Under the pieces are notes generated by a model. That model had not been told where the DNA came from. It searched no databases and worked only from the letters and a program-made list of their open reading frames with translations. From Streptomyces sp. NBC_01264 (lineage in GTDB: Bacteria > Actinomycetota > Actinomycetes > Streptomycetales > Streptomycetaceae), in assembly GCF_026340675.1 (NCBI RefSeq), contig NZ_JAPEOX010000001.1, forward strand, positions 5,208,001 through 5,272,000: DNA of 64,000 nucleotides, read 5' to 3'. The position numbers were made by a program, and so were the translations under genes. This document shows positions 53,516 through 63,271 of this stretch, in pieces; position 1 is the first letter of the stretch; each line of letters starts with the position of its first letter.

Positions 53516-54388
53516 TCAGACCTGCACCTCGACGGTCACCGCCTGACCCGCCCGGACCGTCGCCGGAAGGTCCGCCAGGGAGATGAGGACGGTGTAGCGG
53601 ACGACCTGCGTCGAGGACTGCTGCATCCCTCCCCCCGTACCGCTGCCCGAGCTCTCCGACGCGACGGGGACCGGCGACACGGAGGAAACGCTGCCCTGGA
53701 CGGTGGTGTTCAGGGCCCCGAAGGTGACCGTGGCCTTCTGGCCGTTGTTCAGCTTGACGATGTCGGCCTCGGTGAAGTCGGCGCTGACCTGCAGCGCGGA
53801 CAGGTCGGTGAGGGTGAGGACCGTCGCTCCCCGGGACACGCTCTGGCCGGCCTCGGCGTCGAGCGCGGTGACCGTCCCGGCGAACGGGGCGACGATCTTC
53901 GTCCCGTCCACCGCGCGCTCGGCCTTGCGGTAGGTGTTGCGGGCCTTGACGTAGGACGCGTACGCCTTCCGGTAGCCCTCGCTGCCGCTTTCGGACTCTT
54001 CCAGGGTCTCGGAGGCGGCGAGGTAGGAGGCGTAGGCCGCACTGCGGCTCTCGACGGCCTCGGTGGAGTCGACCTGGGCCAGGACATCGCCCTTCTCGAC
54101 CTTCTGACCGGCCTTCACCTTGAGCGTCGTGATCGTGCCCTCGGCCGTGAACGACAGCGAGCGGGAGGTGAGGCTCTCGACCGTGCCCGACGCGGACGGG
54201 CCCGTGCCGGCCTCCACGTCCGGAACGGTCGGGGACGGGTTCTTGGCCGACGGGGAGGGGGTGCTCCCGTCGGCGTGGGCGGGTATCGCCGCACTGCCCA
54301 TCAGGACGGCCCCGAGCACGCCGTACATGGCGGCCATCCGGCGGCCGCCCCCCGCTGCCGGCGTGCGGCGCCTTCTGCCTGTTGCCAT
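53516..54388 (-). CDS. Membrane-fusion (HlyD/MacA-like) adaptor 2
   Basis: A 290-residue exported adaptor: signal sequence (MAAMYGVLGAVLMGSAAIPA), biotinyl-lipoyl half-motifs (EGTITTLKVKAGQKVEKGDV; IVAPFAGTVTALDAEAGQSV), a short coiled coil between them, and a beta-barrel (LQVSADFTEADIVKLNNGQK). It lacks the C-terminal membrane-proximal domain of the longer adaptor at 57192. It lies 3 bases before the stop of the lipoprotein gene 54392-54754 in the same operon. Confidence 0.85.
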   Translation of the reverse strand: MATGRRRRTPAAGGGRRMAAMYGVLGAVLMGSAAIPAHADGSTPSPSAKNPSPTVPDVEAGTGPSASGTVESLTSRSLSFTAEGTITTLKVKAGQKVEKGDVLAQVDSTEAVESRSAAYASYLAASETLEESESGSEGYRKAYASYVKARNTYRKAERAVDGTKIVAPFAGTVTALDAEAGQSVSRGATVLTLTDLSALQVSADFTEADIVKLNNGQKATVTFGALNTTVQGSVSSVSPVPVASESSGSGTGGGMQQSSTQVVRYTVLISLADLPATVRAGQAVTVEVQV

Positions 54389-54391
54389 GGG

Positions 54392-54754
54392 TCAGCCTCC
54401 GTTCTGCCGACTGTTGCCGCCGGGGCCGCCGCCCTGCTGGGGTCGCAGCGACGCGCAGGCCTGCATCGCCTCCTGCTGCTCGGCCGACATGCTCGGCATG
54501 CCCGAGGGCCGCCCCGACGGCGCACCTTCGGGCATGCCGCTGGGCGCACCCTCGGGTCGTCCGCTCGGGACGCCCTCGGGGCGCTGGCCTCCCCCAGCGG
54601 GCATGGTCACCCCGTGCTCCTGGAGGCATTCCTGAAACGCCTGCATGGGGTCGGAGGAGGGCTGCTGCTCGGACTCGGTACTGCCGCAGGCCACGGTGGT
54701 CAGCAGCATCGCCGCCACCGCCGCCCCGCCCAGCATCCGCTTCACCAAGGTCAT
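54392..54754 (-). CDS. Small lipoprotein with Pro-Glu/Ser-Gly repeats
   Basis: A 120-residue lipoprotein with lipobox TVAC (Cys at residue 23). A Cys in FQECLQEHGVTMP and one in MQACASL could form a disulfide. Between them lies a repeat of P-E/S-G-x (PEGVPSGRPEGAPSGMPEGA). It overlaps the upstream gene (54751) by ATGA. The same kind of repeat occurs in the CotH-like protein of this locus. Confidence 0.8.
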   Translation of the reverse strand: MTLVKRMLGGAAVAAMLLTTVACGSTESEQQPSSDPMQAFQECLQEHGVTMPAGGGQRPEGVPSGRPEGAPSGMPEGAPSGRPSGMPSMSAEQQEAMQACASLRPQQGGGPGGNSRQNGG

Positions 54755-55254
54755 TGCTGTGCTCCGTCCGTCGGGGCAGGGGCAGGGGTCTGGGTCTGGG
54801 CCGGGGCCGGGGCCGGGGTCTGGGTCTGGGTCTGGGACCGGAGCATGACGGAGTCACCGGTTTTGATCTCGACGGTCTTCCCGTCCTGGGTCGTGAGCTC
54901 CACCACCCCGTCCTTGATCTTGCTGATGGTTCCGGAGGACATCCCTTGGCGTGACTGGCCGCCCCCGCCGGGCATGCCCTGCATCTCGCCCTGCGGCCGG
55001 CCACCGGCCATCTGGCCGCCGCCCGGCATCTGGCCCCCGGACGGCCGGGTGCCTGACGTGTCCCCGGCACCCTTCTCCACGTACACGCCGGCGACGAATC
55101 CGCCGACGGCCACGATGCCCGCGGCCAGGAACAGCGCCACCCCCGGCAGGCGCCGCCGCGCCGGTGCGGCCTTGAGGTCGGCGTCGAGGTCCCCGGCAAA
55201 CGGGGAATCGGCAAGCACGTCGGTGTTTGGGTTCACTGCTCTGTCCTCACTCAT
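54751..55254 (-). CDS. Single-pass membrane protein, paralogue of 52983-53462
   Basis: A 167-residue protein with the same plan: VLADSPFAGDLDADLKAAPA, membrane helix (VALFLAAGIVAVGGFVAGVY), Gly/Gln/Met-rich stalk, beta domain SGTISKIKDGVVELTTQDGK with TVEIKTGDS, and a Thr/Gln/Pro repeat tail. The ATG overlaps the permease stop by 8 bases (ATGAGTGA), so it is translationally coupled. Confidence 0.75.
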   Translation of the reverse strand: MSEDRAVNPNTDVLADSPFAGDLDADLKAAPARRRLPGVALFLAAGIVAVGGFVAGVYVEKGAGDTSGTRPSGGQMPGGGQMAGGRPQGEMQGMPGGGGQSRQGMSSGTISKIKDGVVELTTQDGKTVEIKTGDSVMLRSQTQTQTPAPAPAQTQTPAPAPTDGAQQ

Positions 55255-56512
55255 GGCGCAGCGCCTCGATGGGCCGCAGACCCGCGGCCCGGTTGGCCGG
55301 GTAGCTGCCGAAGAAGAGGCCGATGGCGACCGACACGCCGAGCGCGAGGCCGATCGACCAGGGGGCGATCACCGGCTGTACGCCGACGATCTTGAACTGG
55401 CCGCCGACGACTCCCACGACGACCCCGAGTACTCCGCCGATCAGCGACAGGATCGTGGCCTCGGTGATGAACTGACCGAGGATGGCTCCGCGGGGTGCGC
55501 CGATGGCCTTGCGGATGCCGATCTCGCGGGTCCGTTCGGTGACGGTGACCAGCATGATGTTGGTGACGCCGATGCCGCCGACCAGGAGGCTGATCGCCGC
55601 GACCGCGCCGAGCAGGACGGTGAAGGTCTCGCTCGATTCGGCGACGGCCGATTGCAGGCTGGCCTGGTTGAAGACCTGGAAGTCGGTGCTGCCGTGCCGC
55701 TGGTTCAAGAGGGTGGTGACCTCGGCCTGCGCCGCGTCGACCGCGCCAGGGGTCTTGGCCTGCACGACGATCTGGCTGAGCGCGCCGTAGCTGGTGAGCG
55801 TGCCCTGGACCGCGGTGTAGGGGGCGACGGCGATGTCGTCGGCGTCCTGGAAGCCGCTCGACGACGAGCCGGACTCCGCCAGCACCCCGGTCACGGTGAA
55901 GAAGGCGCCGTTGACGTTCATCTTCTTGCCGATCGGGTCGACCCGGCCGAAGAGCTCCTCGGCCACGGTCTGGCCGATGACCGCGACCTTCGCGCCGGCG
56001 GCCACTTGCTCGGCGGTGAAGAGCGATCCGCGCTGGATCGTCTTGTTGCTCGCCTTGAAGTACGCCGGGTCGCTGCCGACGAACTGGCCGATGCTGTGGC
56101 TGGTCGTCAGGTAGGTCGTGGTCTGGGAGCTGGCGTTGACCACCGGTGAGGCGCTCTCGACCGACGGCGTGTTCACCGGGTCGACCAGAGCCTTGGCGTC
56201 TTCCACCGTGAGCTTCTTCGCCTGGGTACGCGGTCCCGTACCGCTCTGCTGCTGTGCTCCGGCTCCGCCCGGGCCGCCGACCTGGCGCGATCCGCCGCCG
56301 CCCTGTCCGGTGGTCGAGGTGGAGACGGTCAGCGCTCCCGCGCCGAGGCGGCTGATGCTGTCCTGGATCTGCTGGGAGGAGCCGTTGCCGACCGCGACCA
56401 GGAGGATGACGGCGCCCACGCCGATGAGGATGCCCAGTGTGGTCAGGCCGCTGCGGAGCTTGTTGGCGCCCAGGCCGCGCAGGGCGAACCGCAGGATTTC
56501 GAAGGGGTTCAT
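55247..56512 (-). CDS. MacB-type ABC permease
   Basis: A 421-residue membrane protein. TM1 at about 18-40 (LTTLGILIGVGAVILLVAVG), a large periplasmic domain with a Ser/Thr/Gly/Gln-rich insert, then an FtsX domain with three membrane helices (LLGAVAAISLLVGGIGVTNI; IGGVLGVVVGVVGGQF; WSIGLALGVSVAIGLFFGSY) and the typical ERTREIGIRKAIGAPR. ATGA overlap with the ATPase gene. Exports a peptide, lipid or drug; substrate unknown. Confidence 0.93.
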   Translation of the reverse strand: MNPFEILRFALRGLGANKLRSGLTTLGILIGVGAVILLVAVGNGSSQQIQDSISRLGAGALTVSTSTTGQGGGGSRQVGGPGGAGAQQQSGTGPRTQAKKLTVEDAKALVDPVNTPSVESASPVVNASSQTTTYLTTSHSIGQFVGSDPAYFKASNKTIQRGSLFTAEQVAAGAKVAVIGQTVAEELFGRVDPIGKKMNVNGAFFTVTGVLAESGSSSSGFQDADDIAVAPYTAVQGTLTSYGALSQIVVQAKTPGAVDAAQAEVTTLLNQRHGSTDFQVFNQASLQSAVAESSETFTVLLGAVAAISLLVGGIGVTNIMLVTVTERTREIGIRKAIGAPRGAILGQFITEATILSLIGGVLGVVVGVVGGQFKIVGVQPVIAPWSIGLALGVSVAIGLFFGSYPANRAAGLRPIEALRHE

Positions 56513-57195
56513 TGTCTGCGGTCCTCCACGATGTCGCCGTCGACCAGGCGGATGACGCGCCTGGTGCGTTTGGCGACCTCGTCCTCGTGGGTGATCAGGA
56601 CGATCGTCCGCCCGGATGCCGAGAGCTGGTCCAGGATGTCGAGGACATCGAGGGTCGATTTGCTGTCGAGGTTGCCGGTCGGCTCGTCCGCCAGCAGCAG
56701 GGCGGGAGCGGTGGCCAGGGCCCTCGCGACGGCCACGCGCTGCTGCTGTCCGCCGGAGAGCTCGTTCGGCTCGTGTCCGGTCCGGTCGGACAGCCCGACC
56801 ATCTCCAGGGCCGCGAGCGCCCGCCGGCGCCGCTCGGCCGGCTTGACCCCGCCATAGGCCAGCGGGAGCTCGACGTTGGCGAGGGCCGTCATCCGGGGGA
56901 TGAGGTTGAAGCTCTGGAAGATGAAGCCGATCTTCCTGTTCCGCAGGATCGACAGCTGCTGCTCGCTGAGCCCGCTGACGTCCGTGCCGTCCAGGAAGTA
57001 CTGGCCGTCCGTGGGCACGTCGAGGCAGCCCAGGATGTTCATCAGAGTGGACTTCCCGGAGCCGGACTGGCCCATGATCGCGACGTAGTCGCCCTGCTGG
57101 ACGGTCAGACTGGTGCCGCGCAGCGCATGGACGGTGGTCTCGCCCTGCCCGTAGACCTTGGTGAGATCGCGGACCTCGATGACGGGGGCGCTCAT
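56509..57195 (-). CDS. MacB/LolD-type ABC ATPase
   Basis: A 228-residue ATPase: Walker A GQSGSGKST (42-50), Q loop FIFQSFNLIP, signature LSGGQ (146-150), Walker B LLLADEPTG (Asp170, Glu171), H loop THEDE. Overlaps the adaptor stop (57192) by 4 bases. Energises the permease encoded next. Confidence 0.96.
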   Translation of the reverse strand: MSAPVIEVRDLTKVYGQGETTVHALRGTSLTVQQGDYVAIMGQSGSGKSTLMNILGCLDVPTDGQYFLDGTDVSGLSEQQLSILRNRKIGFIFQSFNLIPRMTALANVELPLAYGGVKPAERRRRALAALEMVGLSDRTGHEPNELSGGQQQRVAVARALATAPALLLADEPTGNLDSKSTLDVLDILDQLSASGRTIVLITHEDEVAKRTRRVIRLVDGDIVEDRRQ

Positions 57196-58328
57196 CGGCC
57201 GCCACCGCCGCCCGCGGCGCGACCGCCACTGCCGCCGGGCGCCATGCCGCCACCGCCGAGCCCGCCACCGCCCGGCACCTGCGCACCGCTGCCGCCCGTG
57301 CCGGTGGCGACCGTGATGCTGACCTGCTCGCCCTCCTTCAGGCCGGACTTGATCTCGGTACCGGAGCTGCCGGCGATCCCGACCGTCACGGTCTTCACGA
57401 CCGGCTTGCCGTTCTCCAGCACGGTCACGGTGGTCTGCCCGCCGGCGCTCGTCACCGCGGCGCTCGGCACGTACAGGGCGTCCTTCACCTCGGAGACGGT
57501 GACCGTCGCACTGGCGGTCTGCCCGATCCGCACCTGGGCCGGCTTCTCCTTCAGGCTGACCGTCACGGCGAAGGTCACGACGTTGTTCTCGGTCGTCGGC
57601 ACACTGTCGATCGCAGCGACCTCGCCCTGCGTCGTGACGCCCGACAGCGCCGCGAAGGTGACCGTCGCCGCCTGCCCCACCTTGAGCTGGGTGGCATCCG
57701 CCTCGGTGAACTTGCCCGTGACCTGGACCGCTCCCGGATCCGCGAGCTCGATGAAGCCGCTCGACGAGGAGTTGGCGGATCCCGAGGATCCCGAGGATCC
57801 CGAGGACCCCGAAGACGCCGAGGCTGATTCCCCGACGCTGCCGTTCACGGCGGTGACCGTCCCGTCGAACGGCGCGTACAGGACGGTCCCGTCGAGGGCC
57901 CGCTGGGCCGCGCTCACCGCGTTCTTGGCCTGCACGTAACTCGCGTTGCCCTGCGCGGTACTGGTGTCGCCGTCGGCGGCCACGGCCAACTGCGCCTTGG
58001 CGGAATCGAGCTCCTCCTGCGCCTCGGTCCGGTCCAGCTCGGCCAGCTTCTGCCCCTTCTTCACCGTGGCACCGACCGCGACGTGGACCTTCGACACGTT
58101 GCCCGAGCCGCTGAAGGCCAGCGCCCGCTTCGTCGCGCTCTCCACCGCACCGGACGCCACCACCGAAGCGGTCAGATCACCCCGCATCACGGCCGTGGTC
58201 CTGGTGGTGGCCGAGGCCGTGGCCCCGTCGTCGCCGAGCGACACGTACGCGAAGCCGATGCCCCCGGCCAGCAGCACGGCCAGCGTGCCGTTGACCAGGA
58301 CAGCCCGGCCTCTCATCACAGATCCCAT
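57192..58328 (-). CDS. MacA-like membrane-fusion adaptor 1
   Basis: A 378-residue adaptor: N-terminal membrane anchor (VLVNGTLAVLLAGGIGFAYV), lipoyl half-motifs (FSGSGNVSKVHVAVGATVKK; VLYAPFDGTVTAVNGSVGES), coiled coil (RTEAQEELDSAKAQLAVAAD), beta-barrel, membrane-proximal domain (YVPSAAVTSAGGQTTVTVLE) and a Gly-rich tail. A Ser/Gly run lies at about residues 175-195. ATG 58328 is used; ATG 58316 with GGGA upstream is equally possible. First gene of the exporter operon 58328-52983. Confidence 0.88.
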   Translation of the reverse strand: MGSVMRGRAVLVNGTLAVLLAGGIGFAYVSLGDDGATASATTRTTAVMRGDLTASVVASGAVESATKRALAFSGSGNVSKVHVAVGATVKKGQKLAELDRTEAQEELDSAKAQLAVAADGDTSTAQGNASYVQAKNAVSAAQRALDGTVLYAPFDGTVTAVNGSVGESASASSGSSGSSGSSGSANSSSSGFIELADPGAVQVTGKFTEADATQLKVGQAATVTFAALSGVTTQGEVAAIDSVPTTENNVVTFAVTVSLKEKPAQVRIGQTASATVTVSEVKDALYVPSAAVTSAGGQTTVTVLENGKPVVKTVTVGIAGSSGTEIKSGLKEGEQVSITVATGTGGSGAQVPGGGGLGGGGMAPGGSGGRAAGGGGGR

Positions 58329-58562
58329 GGGTCGCAAGGCTGGCCCGCGCACCTGTGGCCTCAATAGCGGTTACATGTGAATCTGCCATGAGACACGTGC
58401 TGTGCATCCCTGCCGTGGCACTGCCTCAATGGGGATGTCCGACATCCTGGAGCGGAACGGCGTCGGAGGGCCCTCCGCTGCCCGACGGCTGCCCCCGTCC
58501 CGTCACCTTGTTCCTATACGGTGCGCCGGTACATCTGCCGGAGTGCGGTCGGGGAGCAAGTG

Positions 58563-59834
<1,272 letters not shown>

Positions 59835-59942
59835 CCGCACCGCGACGTGCTCTCCCCGTCGGTGGATTGCCGCAGCTGCCCCTCTGCCTCGCGAGAGGAT
59901 CTCGGCACCCGGTACGTCCCCGTCGGGAGAGGGCATCCCCGC

Positions 59943-60545
59943 ATGGCACACCTCAGCACCTGGCAGGCGAAGCTGACCGCCACCGACGCGCCCGCCGCGA
60001 CGGTTCTCATCCGCCTGTACGTCGGCGCGGTCTTCCTCTTCGAGGGCATCCAGAAATTCCTCTACCCCGACCAGCTGGGCACGGGACGCTTCGACAAGGT
60101 CGGCATTCCCGCGCCCGGATTCCTCGCCCCCCTGGACGGCGCCTTCGAGATCGCCTGCGGCGCCCTGATCCTGGCCGGGCTACTCACCCGGCTCGCGACG
60201 CTCCCGATGATCGTGAACATGCTCGGCGCGCTGCTGATCACCAAGCTGCCGATCCTCTGGGGCGACGCCCTGCTCTTCGACGCGAAGTCGGGCTGGTGGG
60301 ACTTCATCCACGAATCCCGGACCGATCTCGCCCAACTGTGCGGCAGTCTCTTCCTGCTCATCGTCGGAGCGGGCGCGTACTCGGTGGACGCCCACCTCCA
60401 CCGGACGGACGGACGGCACCGCGCCGACCGATGTGGAGCCCGCGCGTCGTTGACCAGATGCAGCGCCCATGGGCATGTGGATCAACTGTCGCTTTGTGGA
60501 GGCGAATTCCCTCCATCAGCAGCGAGAGTGACGCAGGTCACGTGA
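59943..60545 (+). CDS. DoxX-family membrane protein with aberrant C-terminus
   Basis: A 200-residue protein. Residues 1-155 are DoxX-like with about four membrane helices (VLIRLYVGAVFLFEGIQKFL; FEIACGALILAGLLTRLATL). After HLHRTDGRHRA the sequence turns Cys/Arg-rich (CGARASLTRCSAHGHVDQLS) and runs into the left arm of att scar 6, so the natural stop was probably lost when the element inserted. Confidence 0.8.
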   Translation: MAHLSTWQAKLTATDAPAATVLIRLYVGAVFLFEGIQKFLYPDQLGTGRFDKVGIPAPGFLAPLDGAFEIACGALILAGLLTRLATLPMIVNMLGALLITKLPILWGDALLFDAKSGWWDFIHESRTDLAQLCGSLFLLIVGAGAYSVDAHLHRTDGRHRADRCGARASLTRCSAHGHVDQLSLCGGEFPPSAARVTQVT

Positions 60546-60678
60546 AATGAGTCTCGCGATCCGAGGCGGCATCGCGGCCATGCGGTGCAGGTGGTGCACG
60601 AAAAGCCCTCCGAGCAGGGCGTTTCCGCGAGTTGGGGCACGCGGAGGGCATGGTGGGGGCTGAGAGGTCTAGACAATG

Positions 60679-60757
60679 AAGAAGGCCCAGGTCGCTGACC
60701 TGGGCCTTCTTGCAAGAGCGGATGACGGGAATCGAACCCGCGCTATAAGCTTGGGAA
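60679..60757 (-). repeat. att scar 6: terminator plus 3' half of tRNA-Gly(UCC)
   Basis: The hairpin GAAGAAGGCCCAGGTC-GCT-complement is followed by the tRNA-Gly 3' half 60716-60757. Left arm matches scar 5; right arm (TGACCTGCGAAAACAGCC, GACCGCTGTTCACCGC) matches scar 2. GTGGTGCAC lies at about 60590. The gene-free stretch 60546-61109 holds only these arms. Confidence 0.92.
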
Positions 60758-61109
60758 TCTATGGCGGGCGGGGTATCTGTAATGCGCCTGACCTGCGAAA
60801 ACAGCCCGCTGAGGGAGCTGCCGCGAGGGTCTGCGCGTGCCCGTATGGACCGCTGTTCACCGCTCCGCAGGGCACGGATGGGGCACGTGTCTGCCGGATT
60901 GGCGGGATGGGGCATTTCCCCCACTCGGTAGGCGAATCGCCAAGGGTTGCTGCTGAGGGCCACGTGCCACAGAGGTAGATCGTGCGTCGCCGCGTCGGTG
61001 ATTGCGCCTTGCCTCCCGAAAACGTGAGAGTTGACGCAAGGGGACCGGGGCGAGAGACTGGTTGCGTGTTCTCTCCTTGGTCCGTGAGAGGAGGCGCAAG
61101 GAGGCGGGC

Positions 61110-61850
61110 ATGGAATTTCTGTCGGTGAAACAGGCTGCGGCCCTGCTCGGGGTGGACGACTCCCGTGTTCGTCAGTTGCTGCATGACGGAAAGCTCCAAG
61201 GGCAACGAGTCGGAGGTCGTTGGCTGGTCGCAGGGGACAGCGTCCGGGATCGCAAGGACCGTGGCCCTCGTTCGCGGAGACCGCTGTCGGCCCGCAATGC
61301 CTGGGGCGTTCTGGCGGTGCTGGACGGCCATCAGCCGGTGGGTCTGTCCGATGCCGAGAAGTCCCGGGTGCGGATGCGGTTGCGGAATCTCCTTGCCCAC
61401 GGGCAACTGGCGCCGGACCTGCTCCAGGAGCTTCTTGCTGCCCGCGCCGAGGTTCGCTCGTACCGCGTTCATTCAGGCGTACTGCCGGTTCTGCTCGCCG
61501 CTCAGGATGTGGTGAGGGGGGGAGCGAGCGCCGCGGCGCAGGCGGGGGCGGACTACGTCGCTCTCGGGCGTGCGGAGATCTACGTACATCCCGACAGGCT
61601 TGACAAGCTGGAAGCCGAGTTCGGCATGGTCCGTGACGAAGGGCGGGGCAATGTCTCGGTCCGAATCCCCCCGGCGGAGATGTGGCCGTTCCTGACCTCA
61701 AGGTCTGAAACGCCCGGGCAGGGCCGTGACGTCCCCGCCTCAGTGGTGGCGGCCGACTTGCTGGACCGCCATGAGGGCCGAGCCGACGCTGCCGCAGCCG
61801 GGTTGCTTGAGTCTCTGCTGGCTCGCTACGCGCAGCCTCGGAAGGTGTGA
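61110..61850 (+). CDS. HTH protein, putative AbiE-like antitoxin
   Basis: A 246-residue protein. An excisionase/MerR-type helix-turn-helix is at 1-45 (FLSVKQAAALLGVDDSRVRQ, LLHDGKLQGQRVGGRWLV). A helical middle and a beta domain follow (AGADYVALGRAEIYVHPDRL; NVSVRIPPAEMWPFL). The ATG has AAGGAGGCGGGC upstream. Its stop overlaps the next start (GTGA). The pair with a nucleotidyltransferase-fold gene suits a type IV toxin-antitoxin (AbiE) arrangement, although the domain order is not the classic AbiEi. Confidence 0.7.
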   Translation: MEFLSVKQAAALLGVDDSRVRQLLHDGKLQGQRVGGRWLVAGDSVRDRKDRGPRSRRPLSARNAWGVLAVLDGHQPVGLSDAEKSRVRMRLRNLLAHGQLAPDLLQELLAARAEVRSYRVHSGVLPVLLAAQDVVRGGASAAAQAGADYVALGRAEIYVHPDRLDKLEAEFGMVRDEGRGNVSVRIPPAEMWPFLTSRSETPGQGRDVPASVVAADLLDRHEGRADAAAAGLLESLLARYAQPRKV

Positions 61851-62626
61851 TCATGGCGGCTGATCTGCCCGACGTACGACTGGAGTCGGACCTGTTCACC
61901 AGCCCGCTGGTGGAGTTGTGGGGCGTGCTGTTCGACCTTGCGGAGCAGGTGCCGGACGCCTGGTCGCTGATCGGCGGGCAGATGGTGCTCCTGCACGGCC
62001 TGGAGCACGGTCGGACCCCACCGGCGGCGAGCGCCGACCTGGATGTCCTGGCTGACGTGCAGTCGGACCAGCAGAGCTTGCGCCGTTTGGTTGCGGCGCT
62101 GGAACGGCTCGGATTCTCCCCCGCCGGCATGTCGCCGCAGGGCAATCTGTTGCACCGCTATCAGCGCGGTGTGGAGCCACAGCGGTTGGTGGTGGATCTG
62201 CTGGCGCCTGACAACCTCGGCCCCCGTGCAGACCTCACAACGACGCCGCCCGGTCGCACGCTGGAGGTGCCAGGGGGCCGTCAGGCTGCGCGGAGAACCG
62301 AGGCTGTGAGTGTGCGACTGGGGCCGCGGACCGGCCGGATCCGTCGCCCCAGCCTGTTGGGGGCGATCGTGGCGAAGGCTGCAGCGGTGAGCATCAAGAC
62401 CGCTTCACCGGAGCGGCACTACCGCGATCTGGCGTTCTTGCTCTCGTTGCCCGCCAATCCACTGCAACTCAGAGATCAACTCGACAAGGGCGACCGTAAG
62501 AAGCTCGCGTTCGCGAAGGCCTTGAGCGAGCCGCAGCACGCAGCTTGGCGTCAACTGGCCGACGAGGGCGCCCGGGCGGACGGCCAGGCCATGTACGCGT
62601 TCTTGTCTCCGCCTGTGACGACGTGA
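61847..62626 (+). CDS. Nucleotidyltransferase-fold protein, putative AbiEii-like toxin
   Basis: A 259-residue protein with the minimal nucleotidyltransferase signature: GGQMVLLHG, then SADLDVLADV supplying the metal-binding Asp pair, and a third acidic residue in LVVDLLAPDN. The C-terminal part is helical (LLGAIVAKAAAVSIKTASPE, HYRDLAFLL), like the K-x(n)-RDLxDL segment of AbiEii/MenA-type toxins, which modify tRNA or other RNA acceptors. Start GTG 61847 (overlap) or ATG 61853. Confidence 0.75.
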   Translation: MIMAADLPDVRLESDLFTSPLVELWGVLFDLAEQVPDAWSLIGGQMVLLHGLEHGRTPPAASADLDVLADVQSDQQSLRRLVAALERLGFSPAGMSPQGNLLHRYQRGVEPQRLVVDLLAPDNLGPRADLTTTPPGRTLEVPGGRQAARRTEAVSVRLGPRTGRIRRPSLLGAIVAKAAAVSIKTASPERHYRDLAFLLSLPANPLQLRDQLDKGDRKKLAFAKALSEPQHAAWRQLADEGARADGQAMYAFLSPPVTT

Positions 62627-62663
62627 GAACAGCCGAAGGCCCGCGACCTCGTCGCCGTCAAGG

Positions 62664-62696
62664 TGGTGCACAAGTGGTGCGGGACTCCTGAATAGG
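62664..62696 (+). pseudogene. Integrase 3'-end scrap next to the intact tRNA
   Basis: About 30 bases, AAGTGGTGCGGGACTCCTGA then ATAGGTCTAGG, are identical to the end of the integrase remnant at 29206-29240, including its stop codon. Only the last codons remain. This shows that the same integrase type once flanked this site. Confidence 0.75.
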
Positions 62697-62707
62697 TCTA
62701 GGCAACA

Positions 62708-62740
62708 CAAAAGCCCCAGGTCATTGACCTGGGGCTTTGT
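62708..62740 (-). terminator. Terminator of tRNA-Gly(UCC)
   Basis: ACAAAAGCCCCAGGTCA / TGACCTGGGGCTTTGT stem-loop directly after the tRNA 3' end. It is the template of the hairpins in the six att scars. Confidence 0.85.
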
Positions 62741-62742
62741 CG

Positions 62743-62816
62743 TGGAGCGGATGACGGGAATCGAACCCGCGCTATAAGCTTGGGAAGCTCATGTTCTACC
62801 ATTAAACTACATCCGC
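62743..62816 (-). tRNA. tRNA-Gly(UCC)
   Basis: Complete 74-base tRNA with encoded CCA. The acceptor pairs GCGGATG with CATCCGC, the anticodon loop is CTTCCCA (anticodon UCC), and the T arm is CGGGTTCGATTCCCG. Its 3' part is the attachment target for the whole array of elements to the left. Confidence 0.97.
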
Positions 62817-63040
62817 ATAGGCGTCCAGTTGTCTGGAGCGCTATCGTTTCTCACCCTACCCCATGATCTACCCCTGGTGAATTCGTCCCGGGAGTGGTGT
62901 CGCGTGTGGGATGCACGGAGGGGCGTGGGGGCGGGAGTTGGGGCGTACCGTGTGCGTGCGGAGCGGCGGCTGGAGTGGGTCTTGTTCATCCCCTAATGTG
63001 GCGATTCATCGCAGTACGGCTGGTTGGGGAAAGGGACTCG

Positions 63041-63208
63041 ATGGAGCACACCGTCGTCCGTTGTGCCGAAGGGCACGTGTTCAGCACCGCTTCGTTCCCG
63101 CTGCAGCACCTCGGTGCCGGCCGGATCGGGCCGGGTCGGCTGCTGAGGTGTCCGCGCTGTGCGCGGCTGCGGCATGCCGTGCCCGTGGGAGCGGCGCCGA
63201 AGCGGTAG
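63041..63208 (+). CDS. Small zinc-ribbon-like protein
   Basis: A 55-residue protein with two half-sites, CAEGHVF and CPRCARL (Cys, His, Cys-x2-Cys), a likely zinc knuckle. GAAAGGGA precedes the ATG. It lies 64 bases upstream of dcd on the same strand, next to the tRNA on its undisturbed 5' side. Function unknown. Confidence 0.7.
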   Translation: MEHTVVRCAEGHVFSTASFPLQHLGAGRIGPGRLLRCPRCARLRHAVPVGAAPKR

Positions 63209-63271
63209 ACACCCGGCGCGCGGGTTCCGCCTCGATTGGGGCGGCCCGCGCGCTCTGCGTATCCTCGGGAC

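Noticed and set aside
46071..58328. Secondary-metabolite biosynthetic cluster
   Set aside because: No synthase, tailoring enzymes or carrier proteins anywhere in the window; the exporter and regulators belong to an envelope-type locus.
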